From JALORV01 sp963769745 (GTDB lineage: Bacteria; Pseudomonadota; Gammaproteobacteria; Burkholderiales; Burkholderiaceae_F): a stretch of DNA of 64,000 bases. Each line of letters opens with the position of its first letter. The first letter of the stretch is position 1. The DNA is taken from NCBI GenBank assembly GCA_963769745.1, contig CAVYNB010000017.1, positions 124,001 through 188,000 of the forward strand, in the 5' to 3' direction. The translations under genes and the position numbers were made by a program. The notes beneath the pieces were generated by a model. The model saw only the letters and a program-made list of their open reading frames with translations, was not told the origin of the DNA and did not search any database. Positions 20,110 to 29,812 of the stretch are shown piece by piece.

Positions 20110-23100
20110 GAATCGAAACCCGCCTTTCCCTGCAGGATCGCCTGCTCAGCGCTGCCCTCGCCGCGGCGCTCGCGTTCGCCGGCCTCTTCTGGAGCGGGAT
20201 CGCCCGCGCCGAAGACATCGACATCTACTCGCTGCCGAACGTCGAGGGATTGCGTCCGAACGTGCTGATCATCCTCGACAGCAGCGCCAACTGGAGCGCA
20301 TCGCTGAAGAACCTGCCGAAGTGCGACGCCCCCGGCGCAAAGGTCGACTCCAAGCACGAGGACACCAAGTTCGGCAAGGAAAAGTGCGCGCTCTACAAGG
20401 TGATCTACAGCATGTCGGTCGCCGACCTGAGCCAGTTCAACTTCGCGCTGATGCTGTTCAATGAGTCACCGGAGGACAGCGGCTACCCCCGCAAGGCCTT
20501 CATCCGGGTGAGCTCGGACGCCGACAAGACGACGCTGCTCAACCTGATTGCCGGCCTGGATCGGGACAACGACAAGACCAACAACGCCTCCAGCGCGACC
20601 AGCTTCTACGAGGCCTACCAGTGGTTCACCGGTGGCGCCGTCTATCAACGGCAACAAGACCGCAACCAAGCACGACGCGGCCGCATTCACCGACGGCAGC
20701 AAGACGCGGTACCAGTCTCCCGGGGCTCGGCTGCGCGCGCAACCACATCATCTACATCGCCAACGGCGCGCCTGCGGACAACGACAACCGCGCGCTCGCG
20801 CTGCTGAAGCGCCTCAATCCGAGCGCCACGCGCATGAGCATTCCGGTGGCGGAGAACGTCAAGAGCAGCGAAGTCGGCCAACTGGATCGACGAGTTCGCG
20901 GCCTTCTTCTACAACGCCGCCGACCTGGACGGCGCGATCGAGGGCGCGCAGAACATCACGACGCACGCGATTGCGGTGACCGGCGCATCGAGCGACGGCA
21001 ACTATCCGAACTTCATTCGCTGGATCGCGAAGCAGGGCGGCGGCCTGTACCAGCAGGCCAGCAACAGCGACCAGATCGTCGTCGCGATGACCAAGATCCT
21101 GAACCAGATCCGCGCCTCGAACAGCGTGTTCTCGTCGGCGAGCCTGCCGGTGTCGGCCAACACCCAGGGCACCTACCTGAACCAGGTTTACATCGGCATG
21201 TTCCGGCCGGACGGCAACGCACTGCCGCGCTGGGTCGGCAACCTCAAGCAGTACAAGTTCATCTACAACCAGTCGGCCGACACGCTGCAGATGGCCGACG
21301 CCAGCAACGTGCCGGCCATCAGCCCGACCACCGGCTTCATCGACGAGGACGCCACCAGCTTCTGGACCAAGCCCTCCGGCTTCTGGATCAACGTCGAGAC
21401 CGCGTCCAGCGGCAAGTATTCGCGCAGCGATGCGCCCGACGGCGAGAAGGTCGAAAAGGGCGGCATCGCCCAGTTCCTGCGCGAGCGCTACTACACCAGC
21501 GCCGCCAGCCGCCCCGTATTCACCTGTCCCGGCTCCGAGTGCGGCTCGAACATCGACCTCATGTCGGTGGGCAATGCCTACCAGTTCAGCACGGCGAACA
21601 CGTCGCTGTCGCCGACACTCTTCGGCCTTGCCGCATCCGACACCGCCGCGCGCAACCTGCTGATCAACTGGGCGCGCGGGGACGACAACGTCGCCGCGGA
21701 CAATGTCGGCAACGAATCGATCGCCAAGGACCAGCTTGGCCAGCGGCCGGCCGATGCCCTGGTGCGGCCGTCGATCCATGGTGACGTGCTGCACTCGCGT
21801 CCGGTGGCGATCAACTACGGTGGCTCGCGCGGCGTCGTTGTCTACTACGGAGCCAACGACGGCATGCTGCGGGCGATCAATGGCAACCAGACCGGCAGCG
21901 GCGCTGGCAGCGAAATGTGGGCCTTCGTCGCGCCGGAGCACTTTGCTCCGCTGCGTCGCCAGCGCGAAAACGATCCCGAGGTGCGCTATCCGTCCACGCC
22001 GTCAGCCAACGTCACGGCACGCGCACGCGAGTACTTCTTCGACGGTCCGATCGGCGCCTTCCAGAACACCACGGCCGGCGAGGTCGCGATCTTCGCCGCC
22101 ATGCGCCGCGGCGGCCACGCGGTCTACGCGTTCAACGTCAACAACCCGGACCAGCCGCGACTGATGTGGTCGGTCAACCCGACCAAGAGCGGCTATGGCG
22201 CGCTCGGCCAGACCTGGTCGATGCCGCGCGTCACACGCGTCAAGGGCCGAATCGACCCGGTGCTGATCATGGGCGGCGGCTACGACAATGCGGCCGAGGA
22301 CATGGCGCCAGCGGGCACCACGACGCGCGGCCGCGGGGTCTACATCGCCAACATGCGCACCGGTGAGCGGCTGGGATGGCTGCCCACTGACTACAGCGTC
22401 CCGGCCGACGTCACGTTGATCGATTCCGACGGCGACGGCTTTGTCGACCGCGCCTACGTCGCCGATGTGCGCGCGCAGCTGTACCGCGTCGACATGGAGG
22501 ATGCCGCCGGCACGCCGCGCGAACCGCACGCCTGGGTCATCACGAAGATTGCGGCGTTGAACGACAGTTCCACCGGCATGGATGGCTCGCGCAAGGTGTT
22601 CTTCGCGCCGGACGCGGTCATCACGCGCAACTACACGGCGCTGCTGCTGGGCACCGGCGATCGTGAGAAGCCACTGTCCATGACGAGCAATGACCGCTTC
22701 TTCGTCATCAAGGATCCGCGCGTCGCCAAGGGCGAGCCGCCGAGCGTGTCGCTGATCACGGAAGCGAGCCTGGCTGAGGTGAATTCGACCAACACGGCCG
22801 GCCGCGACACCGAAGGCTGCGCCTACGCGCTGGCAACCAACGGCGAGAAGGTCATCAACCAGCCGATCACTTTCGGCGGCATCACCTACTTCTCGACCAA
22901 TCGTCCGCTGCCACCGAGCAGCGGCAGCTGCACGCGCGCACAGAACCGCTCCTACCAGATGCCGCTGATCTGCCGCAATCCGTCGTCGCGCAACCTGATC
23001 GGTGACGGCCTGCCGCCTTCGCCGGTGGTCGGTTATGTCGACGTCGGTCGCGGCAAGCTGGTGCCGTTCGTGATCGGCGGCGCCAACGACAAGAACTCCG

Positions 23101-23183
23101 CGATCGAAGCCAGCCGAGCGAATATCCCGATCCCGGCCAAGCGCCGCCGCTCGTACTGGTTCATGGAGAACCGCGACCGCTGA
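20106..23183 (+). CDS. pilY1: Type IV pilus tip adhesin/biogenesis factor PilY1 (three frameshifts)
   Basis: Corrected, about 1024 residues. A signal peptide (about 1-37, cut near ARA-ED) is followed by LRPNVLIILDSSANWS, a von Willebrand A-like MIDAS start, and then by YIANGAPADNDNRAL. The C-terminal PilC-type beta-propeller begins near DVLHSRPVAINYGG and YYGANDGMLRAINGNQ, and the calcium loop DSDGDGFVDR lies near residue 775. Three +1 shifts fall at about 20637 (GCCG), 20727 (GGGG run) and 20872 (GTCGG); together they restore the starting frame. PilY1 sits at the pilus tip, promoting assembly, adhesion and surface sensing. A GC hairpin follows the stop. Confidence 0.85.
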
Positions 23184-23199
23184 TCGCGGTGTGCTGATC

Positions 23200-23228
23200 C
23201 CCGGGCGCTGCGCCGTCCTGCGCCCGGG
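23200..23228 (+). terminator. Hairpin after pilY1
   Basis: Perfect 9-bp arms CCCGGGCGC and GCGCCCGGG around an 11-base loop, 17 bases beyond the pilY1 stop and 21 bases before the hydrolase ATG. There is no T tract; it still looks like the end of the pilus operon. Confidence 0.5.
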
Positions 23229-23248
23229 CCGCGGTATCGTTCGCCGCG

Positions 23249-24747
23249 ATGTCCCTCCTCGACCTGACCGCGGCCACGTCGCGCCACCTTGTTCGCTGGG
23301 CGCTGCGCGCGACGATCGCCATCATCGGCCTGTGCCTGGCCATCGCCCTCGGATTCACGCTCTACGCGGTCAGCGCGCTGCCGCCGCTGCAGCCCTGGCA
23401 TCGCGACATCCTGCACGAGGAGTTCTCTGCCCTTCGGCACGGCACGCTCGACTTCGACGGCTATCTGCAGCTCGAGGATCGACTGTTCGACGAACTGCGC
23501 GCCCGATCAGCGTCCTGGGCCACCAACGATGAAACGTACCTGCACAGCCGCTTCAACCCGGACGGCATGCCTCGGCGCCTCGCCGACGGCGCGAAATACA
23601 ACCGCTCGTTCCGACTGAGCGTTGCGCAGCCCGTCGGCGCTGCGCTGCTGATCCACGGGCTGACCGACTCGCCCTACTCGATGAAGGCCCTCGCCGAGGC
23701 GCTGCACGCGCGCGGCTTCGATGTCACCGTGCTGCGGCTGCCGGGACACGGCACGCTGCCGTCGATGATGACCGAGATGAGCCATCGCGACTGGAAGGCG
23801 GCAACGCGCCTCGCAGTGCATGCCGCCGCGGCTCGTGCACCCGCCAATGGCCCGTTTTATGTCGGCGGCTACTCCACCGGCGCCACGCTGGCGCTGATCC
23901 ATGCGCTCGACAGCCTCTCCGACCGGACGCTGCGTCGACCCGATCGTGTGCTGCTGATATCGCCCGCGATCGAAATCACACGGGTTGCAGCGCTGGCCAG
24001 CATCATCGACATCGCGAGCGTCGTGCCGATCCCCGTGCTCGAGAAGGTGCGCTGGCAGGAGATCGTTGCCGAGTACGACCCCTACAAGTTCAACTCCTTT
24101 CCGGTCAATGCGTCGCGGCAGGTCAATCGTGCGACCCGGGAGCTGCGTCGCTCGCTGGAGCGCGAACGCATTGAAGGTCGCATCGGCCACATGCCGCCGG
24201 TGACGGCGTGGCAGTCGGTCGTCGATTCAACCGTGGGATCGAGCGGCACGGTCGATATCCTCTTCGCTGCGCTGCAGGGCCCGCAGCATCGACTGGTGCT
24301 GTTCGATGTCAACCGCGATGCCGGGTTCAGCAGCGTGCAGCGCCCCGCGGCGCGCGCCTGATCGAGCGCACCGCTCGCGGCGCGCGCTCGTATTCCCTCG
24401 ATGTGGTGTCCAACTTCGAAGCGCCGGACAACCGGGTCACGGTCCATCGGCTGGCTCCCGATGGCGGTCGCGGCGAGGAGGTCACGGACCTCACGTGGCC
24501 CCGCGACCTCGTCTCGCTGGGCCATGTCGCGTTGCCGTTTCCCGCGGACGATCCGGTCTACGGCTTCCTACGTGGCAGCGGTCGCGACGGCATTCCGAGC
24601 ATCGGCTCCTGGCTGCTGCGCGGCGAAAGCGGCGCCATTTCGATCTCGCTCGGCGCATTGACGCGCCTGCGCAGCAATCCGTTCTGGTCCCTGATCGACC
24701 ATCAGATCGGAACGCTGGTCGACGCCGACCTCGCACGCGCGCGTTAG
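23249..24747 (+). CDS. Membrane-anchored alpha/beta hydrolase, lysophospholipase-like (frameshifted)
   Basis: Corrected for one missing base near 24345-24360, about 499 residues. One N-terminal membrane segment (about 22-45) is followed by a lysophospholipase-like serine hydrolase: ALLIHGLTDSPYSM oxyanion region, LRLPGHG, the nucleophile GGYSTG and LLISPAIE. The second piece continues SVQRP.../RLIERTARGARSYSLDVVSN and ends at 24747. The product probably faces the periplasm. The substrate is unknown and could be a lipid or small ester. It converges on the CDP-alcohol transferase gene, with the two stop codons overlapping at 24744-24747. Confidence 0.7.
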
Positions 24748-25340
24748 CCCTGGCCGGTGTGCGGTCGGCGCAGCGAGAGCGCGCGCCGTCCCCAGATCCA
24801 CACGTACTGGACCCCGGACGCGACGACCGTCGCAAACACCACCGCAAACAGCATAGAAAGTTGCTCACCGACATCGAAGAGCCCCGCGGCATCCGCGAGC
24901 ACCGCGGCGAGAACAGTGAACTCGAGCACCGTGTTGAGCTTGGAGAGCCAGGTCGGAGACATTTCGACCGGACCGATCAACCGGTGATAGGCGACCGCTC
25001 CGCCGACGATGACGATGTCCCGAAGCACGATCGCGGCTGCGAGCCACAGTGGCAGCAGCCCCTGCCACGCCAGCACCAGGGTGACGGTCAGCATGGTCAG
25101 TTTGTCGGCGACCGGATCGGCAATCGCGCCGAAGCGCGTCCGCGCATTGAAACGCCGGGCGATCTGCCCGTCGACGAGATCGCTCAACGCAGACACCAGC
25201 AGCGTCCAGAGGGCCGTCACGTAGCGCTGCTCGACGAGCAGTGTGCCAATCACCGGGATCAGTACGCCGCGAATGACCGTGATGGCGTTGGGCACATGCC
25301 GCAGCGCACGGCTGGGAGCGGCGTCAGAAGCGGGCCACAT
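24744..25340 (-). CDS. CDP-alcohol phosphatidyltransferase family protein
   Basis: About 198 residues from ATG 25340 (a further ATG at 25370 would add 10). DLVDGQIARRFNARTRFGAI continuing to ADPVADK is the full family motif DxxDGxxAR...GxxxDxxxD, which binds two metals and the CDP-alcohol. There are about five membrane segments. Members such as PgsA make phosphatidylglycerol phosphate or cardiolipin in the inner membrane. The divergent sequence makes this one unlikely to be the housekeeping PgsA. Its start overlaps the end of the aldo/keto reductase gene. Confidence 0.85.
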   Translation of the reverse strand: MWPASDAAPSRALRHVPNAITVIRGVLIPVIGTLLVEQRYVTALWTLLVSALSDLVDGQIARRFNARTRFGAIADPVADKLTMLTVTLVLAWQGLLPLWLAAAIVLRDIVIVGGAVAYHRLIGPVEMSPTWLSKLNTVLEFTVLAAVLADAAGLFDVGEQLSMLFAVVFATVVASGVQYVWIWGRRALSLRRPHTGQG

Positions 25341-26262
25341 GATCTGCGATCGTCCGCCGTAACGCGGCATCCGGCAAGCGGCCGCGCGCCGCCGCGATGT
25401 TCTCGCGCATGTGCTCCGGATCGGTCGTGGCCGGGATGGCGCAGGTCACCGCGGGGTGCGAGACGATCCACTTCAGGCACACCTGGGCCCAGCTCGTGCA
25501 GCCGATCTCGGCGGCCCAGCCCGGCAGCCGGAAGCCGTTCAGCCGGTCGACCAGAGCGCCACCGTCGAAGGGCCGATTGATGATGACCGCGGTGCCGCGT
25601 TCGGCGGCCAGGGGCAGCAGGCGCGCTTCGACACTGCGATCGGCAAAGCTGTAGCTCACCTGCATGAAGTCGAATTCCTCGCGCTTCAGCGCCGCTTCGA
25701 GCGCCGCGTGGCGGCGGCCATGCGAGGTGGTGATACCGATGTAACGGACGCGTCCATCGGCCCGCCACTGGCGCAGCGTCGCCAGGTGGGTCTCCCAGTC
25801 GACCATGTTGTGGATCTGCAGCAGGTCGAAGCGCCTGAGGCCCCAGAGCTGCAGCGAGTCGAGCATCTGCCGTGCCCCCGCATCGCGGCCCTGGGTCCAG
25901 ACCTTGGTCGCAGCGAACGTGGTTGCTGCGCTTCCCAGCTGCGCGATCAGTTCCCCGACGACCGCCTCGGCACGCCCGTACATCGGGCTCGAGTCGATCA
26001 TCCGCCCGCCGCCCGCATAGAACGTCTCCAGTACCCGGCGCCGCCGCGCAAGATCGAACGCACTGCGACCGATATCGAAGGTCAGCCAGGTGCCCATGCC
26101 GACGGCGGGAATCTGCTCGCCACTGCGCGGAATGGCGCGCGTAATGAGCGGGCCGGTCGGGGCCGACTCGCCGAGCGCCAGCTTGGGAAACATCGACAGT
26201 GCCGCGGCGCTCAGCAGGCGGCGGCGATCGTGCGAAGGGACGGGGGACGAAAGAGCGTGCAT
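25324..26262 (-). CDS. Exported aldo/keto reductase
   Basis: A 312-residue protein with a likely twin-arginine signal (HDRRRLLSAAALSMFPKLALG, about 11-31). The catalytic tetrad is complete: Asp90 and Tyr95 (IDSSPMYG), Lys120 and His151 (LLQIHN). A late CAIPATTDPEHMREN block resembles the NADPH-binding loop of the superfamily. Export by TAT implies folding with NADP in the cytosol first, as for other TAT-exported aldo/keto reductases. Substrate unknown. It lies 3 bases from the EamA gene stop on the same strand. Confidence 0.82.
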   Translation of the reverse strand: MHALSSPVPSHDRRRLLSAAALSMFPKLALGESAPTGPLITRAIPRSGEQIPAVGMGTWLTFDIGRSAFDLARRRRVLETFYAGGGRMIDSSPMYGRAEAVVGELIAQLGSAATTFAATKVWTQGRDAGARQMLDSLQLWGLRRFDLLQIHNMVDWETHLATLRQWRADGRVRYIGITTSHGRRHAALEAALKREEFDFMQVSYSFADRSVEARLLPLAAERGTAVIINRPFDGGALVDRLNGFRLPGWAAEIGCTSWAQVCLKWIVSHPAVTCAIPATTDPEHMRENIAAARGRLPDAALRRTIADHVARF

Positions 26263-26265
26263 TGT

Positions 26266-27171
26266 TCAGCCTCGCCGCGCGTTGACCAGCGCAATGCCGA
26301 CCGCGACCATCAGTGCGGCGGCGATGAACGATGCGGACAGCCGTTCGTTCAGCAGGACGACTCCGAAGGCCACGCCCGCCAGCGGCGCGATGAACGCAAA
26401 CACGGACAGGCGTGCTGCGTAGTAACGGGTCAGCAGCCAGAACCAGGCGAGGTAGCTGGCGAAGGCAACGATGACGCCCTGGTACAGCAGCATCGAGACC
26501 GTCACCGCGTCGAGGCGGATCACTCCCGGTTCGGACAGGGCGAACGATGCGAGCGGCAACAGCAGTGCCGAAACGGCCAGCTGGTACAGCAGCGTTTTCT
26601 CGGCCCGTGCACCGGACAGGCGCGTGGCGCGGATCAGCACGGTCGTGGCAGCCCACAGCGCCGCCGCCAGCACCCCGCAGGCATCGCCCAGCAGGGTCTG
26701 ACGATCGCCGCTGGCGTAACCGTCAGCGAAGGCCGCCACGATGCCGGCAAACGCCAGTGCCACGCCCAGCCATTGCAGCGCGCTCAGCCGCTCGCTGGGC
26801 ACCCACCAGGCGAGTCCGATGGCGGTCAGCACCGGCGCGAGATAGATGAAGATGACCATGCGCGACGCCAGCGTATGCGCCAGGCCGTAGTAGATCAGGA
26901 AGAACTCGACCGCGAAGAGGCACCCGGCGACAAGTCCCGGCGCCATCGTCCGGTCGCGCTCGAAAAGTGCGATGCCGCGGCTGCGCGACCACACGAGCAG
27001 CAGCACCGTGGCGAGCACCGAGCGGATTCCGCCCTGCATGACGGGCGACACTCCGGCCGCAGCGACCTTGACCGTCACCTGCTGCAGGCCCCACAGAAGC
27101 GTGCAGACGAGCATGACGGCATACGCAGTCATGTCCAGGGGGCGGCGCGTCACGGCCATGGCTGCATGCAT
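26266..27171 (-). CDS. EamA/DMT-family transporter
   Basis: A 301-residue protein with ten hydrophobic segments forming two EamA repeats (about 15-145 and 160-298). The repeats end with LAPVLTAIGLAWWV and FIAPLAGVAFGVVLLNERLS, where the PlaaxxxxxxxxxxE pattern of drug/metabolite transporters is evident. It is an inner-membrane exporter of unknown metabolite. The 59 bases to the divergent thioesterase gene should hold promoters for both. Confidence 0.85.
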   Translation of the reverse strand: MHAAMAVTRRPLDMTAYAVMLVCTLLWGLQQVTVKVAAAGVSPVMQGGIRSVLATVLLLVWSRSRGIALFERDRTMAPGLVAGCLFAVEFFLIYYGLAHTLASRMVIFIYLAPVLTAIGLAWWVPSERLSALQWLGVALAFAGIVAAFADGYASGDRQTLLGDACGVLAAALWAATTVLIRATRLSGARAEKTLLYQLAVSALLLPLASFALSEPGVIRLDAVTVSMLLYQGVIVAFASYLAWFWLLTRYYAARLSVFAFIAPLAGVAFGVVLLNERLSASFIAAALMVAVGIALVNARRG

Positions 27172-27230
27172 TCTGCCAGTGCCCGAATTGTCGCCGCACG
27201 CCTAGAATCCGCCCACGCTGGAGGAGCCCG

Positions 27231-27659
27231 ATGAGCCCTGACCTGAAGCCCGGGATCAGCTATGTCTTCGACTACACCGTACCGGACAGCAAGACGGTGC
27301 CGCGGCTGTATCCGGAATGGCGAGAGTTCGGCGAGATGCCCGAAGTCTTCGCCACGGGATTCCTGGTCGGCCTGATGGAAGGCGCGTGCCAGCTTGCGAT
27401 CAAGCCGTATCTTGACTGGCCGCGCGAGCAGTCGCTCGGCACGCATGTCAGCTTTTCGCATCTCGCCGCGACTCCACCGGGCCTGACGGTGCGGGTGCAC
27501 GTCGAGGTGGTCGCGGTCGAGGGGCGCAAGGTGCGGTTCCAGGCCAGCGCCCATGACGGGCACGATCTCATCTCCGAGGGTACGCACGAGCGCGTCATCA
27601 TCGATGCGGCCCGCTTCAACGAGAAGATCTCGGCCAAGCGCCGGGCAGCGGGACGCTGA
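27231..27659 (+). CDS. Hotdog thioesterase, FlK (fluoroacetyl-CoA thioesterase)-like
   Basis: A 142-residue hotdog-fold protein. Thr42, Glu50 and His77, in ATGFLVGLME and SFSHLAATPPG, line up with the catalytic Thr/Glu/His of FlK. FlK hydrolyses fluoroacetyl-CoA, but most homologues act on unknown small acyl-CoAs, so no fluoroacetate link is claimed. A GGAGGAG ribosome-binding site lies 5 bases before the ATG. It is followed by two PNPOx-fold genes in an apparent three-gene operon. Confidence 0.83.
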   Translation: MSPDLKPGISYVFDYTVPDSKTVPRLYPEWREFGEMPEVFATGFLVGLMEGACQLAIKPYLDWPREQSLGTHVSFSHLAATPPGLTVRVHVEVVAVEGRKVRFQASAHDGHDLISEGTHERVIIDAARFNEKISAKRRAAGR

Positions 27660-27664
27660 GCGCG

Positions 27665-28156
27665 ATGGCCACGCCGGTGCTGGACGACCGCGTGCTGGAG
27701 TTCCTTCAGCATCGCGTCATGATTTCGGTCGCGTCGCGCAGCCTCGACCATGTGCCTTCTGTCGTCCGCTGCCACGGCTTTCGCGTGTTCGAGCGACCGC
27801 AGCGCCTCACGGTCTTCGTGCGTTCGCGCCATTCGGAACGCGTGCTGGCGGACGTCCGTGCCACCGGGCTCGTTGCGGTGGTGTTCAGCGAGCCCAGCAC
27901 GCACCGAACCTTGCAGGTCAAGGGCGAGGACGCCGTGGTCGGCACGCTCGACGAAGGCGACTGGCCGATGATCGGCGCACACATGGAGGCCGCCGTCGCC
28001 GAACTGTGCCCGCTCGGCTACGGAGAGACCTGGGTGCGCACCGTCTTCGAGGCCACGCCGGCACAGGTGCAGGCCGTGCGCTTCACGCCGACGAGCGCAT
28101 TCGCGCAGACACCGGGTCCTCGCGCCGGCGAACCCCTCGCAGGCGAGCGGCTATGA
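27665..28156 (+). CDS. Pyridoxamine 5'-phosphate oxidase-fold protein
   Basis: A 163-residue protein with the split-barrel flavin-binding pattern: VASRSLDHVPSVVRCHGFRV, LTVFVRSRHSERVLADVR and LVAVVFSEPSTHRTLQVKG match the early strands of PNPOx/general-stress FMN proteins. It may bind FMN or F420-like flavins, or heme. The last codon overlaps the ATG of the next gene (ATGA), so the two PNPOx-fold proteins are translationally coupled and may form a complex. Function unknown. Confidence 0.75.
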   Translation: MATPVLDDRVLEFLQHRVMISVASRSLDHVPSVVRCHGFRVFERPQRLTVFVRSRHSERVLADVRATGLVAVVFSEPSTHRTLQVKGEDAVVGTLDEGDWPMIGAHMEAAVAELCPLGYGETWVRTVFEATPAQVQAVRFTPTSAFAQTPGPRAGEPLAGERL

Positions 28157-29496
28157 ACGGACCGCCGCTGGACTCGATCCGCGCCTGCCTCGAGGGCATC
28201 GTCCCGAGCCTCGTCGCCACCTGCGCCGCGGACGGCGTACCGAATCTGACCTACGTGTCGCACGTCCACTACGTCGATCGCAAGCACGTCGCGCTGTCGT
28301 TCCAGTTCTTCAACAAGACGCGCGCGAACATCCTGGCGAACCCGCACGCCACCGTGTTTCTCGTCGATCCGCACACGGCGGGCCGCTACGTGCTTCACGT
28401 CCGCTATCTGCACACCGAGGCCGAGGGTGCGCTCTTCGAACGGATGAAGGCGTATCTGGCAGGCATCGCTTCGCACACAGGCATGGCGGGGGTCTTCAAG
28501 CTGCAGGGCGCGGATGTCTACGAGGTGCTGGAGATCGAGCATCTGCCGGGGCCGGAGCTGGCAGCACCATCGACGCGCTCCGGCCTGCTCGGCGCGGTGC
28601 GCAGCGTGTCTTCGCTGCTGTCCGCCGCGACCGACCTTTCCTCGGTGCTCGACGAGGTGCTGGCCGTGCTCGATGCCGATCTGGGCATCACGCATTCGAT
28701 GGTGATGCTGATCGAGCGTAGTCGCTCGCGCCTGTACACGGTCGCGAGCCGTGGCTATCCCGCGTCGGGAGTCGGCTCCGAGATACCGCTGGGGCACGGC
28801 ATCATCGGCGTGGCCGCGCGCGAGGGGACGTCGATCCGCATTTCCCACGGCACCAGTGAATATGCCTACAGCCGGATCATGCGCGAGCGCGCCGAGCGCG
28901 ACGGACTGACGAACCTGATCGATACCGAAATTCCGCTGCCGGGACTGGCGGCGCCGGGTTCGCAGCTCGCGGTGCCGCTGCGCGTCAGCGGCCACACCGT
29001 GGGCGTGCTGTTCGCGGAAAGCCCGGACGACGCCCGCTTCAGCTGGGAGGACGAGGACGCGCTGGTCGCAATCGCCTCCCAGCTCGGTACGACGATCGCC
29101 CTGTTGCAGCAGGCCGCCGACGCCGGTGACGACGCGCCGGCGGCAAGCCATCGCCCTGCCACTCCGCGCGGCACGCCACTTGCGATCCGCCACTATCCCG
29201 CCGACAACTCGGTATTCATCGGCGACGATTATCTGATCAAGGGCGTGGCCGGAGCCATCTTCCGCAAGCTCGTGCGCGACTACGTCGAGCAGGGCCGCAC
29301 GGACTTCACCAACCGCGAACTGCGGCTCGACTCGTCGATTCGGTTGCCCGATATCACCGACAACCTGGAAGCGCGATTGATCCTGCTGGTGCGACGTTTG
29401 CAGGAACGCGGGTCCGAGGTCCGCATCGAGAAGACCGGGCGCGGCCGGTTCCGCCTGGCGGCGGAGCGGCCGCTGACATTGGTCGAGGCCGGTTGA
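28153..29496 (+). CDS. PNPOx-GAF protein with C-terminal helical domain
   Basis: A 447-residue three-part protein. About 10-135 is a PNPOx split barrel (LVATCAADGVPNLTYVSHVHYVD, NPHATVFLVDP). About 150-325 is a GAF domain (DLSSVLDEVLAVLDADLGITHSMVMLIE ... ALVAIASQLGTTIALLQQ). The last 100 residues (FRKLVRDYVEQGRTDFTNRELRLD ... LVRRLQERG) resemble a helical, winged-helix-like output. This suggests a flavin- or ligand-sensing regulator. It is an uncommon architecture that I cannot name. It starts at ATG 28153 inside the preceding gene's stop. Confidence 0.75.
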   Translation: MNGPPLDSIRACLEGIVPSLVATCAADGVPNLTYVSHVHYVDRKHVALSFQFFNKTRANILANPHATVFLVDPHTAGRYVLHVRYLHTEAEGALFERMKAYLAGIASHTGMAGVFKLQGADVYEVLEIEHLPGPELAAPSTRSGLLGAVRSVSSLLSAATDLSSVLDEVLAVLDADLGITHSMVMLIERSRSRLYTVASRGYPASGVGSEIPLGHGIIGVAAREGTSIRISHGTSEYAYSRIMRERAERDGLTNLIDTEIPLPGLAAPGSQLAVPLRVSGHTVGVLFAESPDDARFSWEDEDALVAIASQLGTTIALLQQAADAGDDAPAASHRPATPRGTPLAIRHYPADNSVFIGDDYLIKGVAGAIFRKLVRDYVEQGRTDFTNRELRLDSSIRLPDITDNLEARLILLVRRLQERGSEVRIEKTGRGRFRLAAERPLTLVEAG

Positions 29497-29595
29497 TCGT
29501 CGGCTGACCGGCCTGTACGTGTCGGCCATTGCAAGCTCCCGCGAGCGTTCCGCAGGTATCCCGGCCGCGCGAGCCCTGCATGCGAAAATCGCAGC

Positions 29596-29796
29596 ATGTC
29601 AGTTTCACCTTCGACGTCGAGCATCCCGGTGCCGGTGCCGTCGCCCTGCATCTCGGTCTGCACGATGGACCCACGCAGCGCACTGTGCACGGGCTGCCTG
29701 CGCACGATCGTTGAGATCGCGGAGTGGAGCCGCTATTCCGACGCTGACAAGCAGGCGGTCTGGCTGCGGATAGCCGAACGTCGCACCCGCGGCTGA
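29596..29796 (+). CDS. DUF1289 protein
   Basis: A 66-residue protein with four cysteines, Cys18, Cys22, Cys31 and Cys34, in SPCISVCTMDP and LCTGCLRTIVEIAEWSRYSD, the full DUF1289 pattern, which likely binds zinc or an iron-sulfur cluster. The family is common in proteobacteria and its role is unknown. An in-frame Pro-rich start could be trimmed, but no later ATG precedes the cysteines. The MBL-fold gene starts 16 bases after its stop. Confidence 0.85.
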   Translation: MSVSPSTSSIPVPVPSPCISVCTMDPRSALCTGCLRTIVEIAEWSRYSDADKQAVWLRIAERRTRG

Positions 29797-29812
29797 TTGA
29801 CCCGTTTCGACG

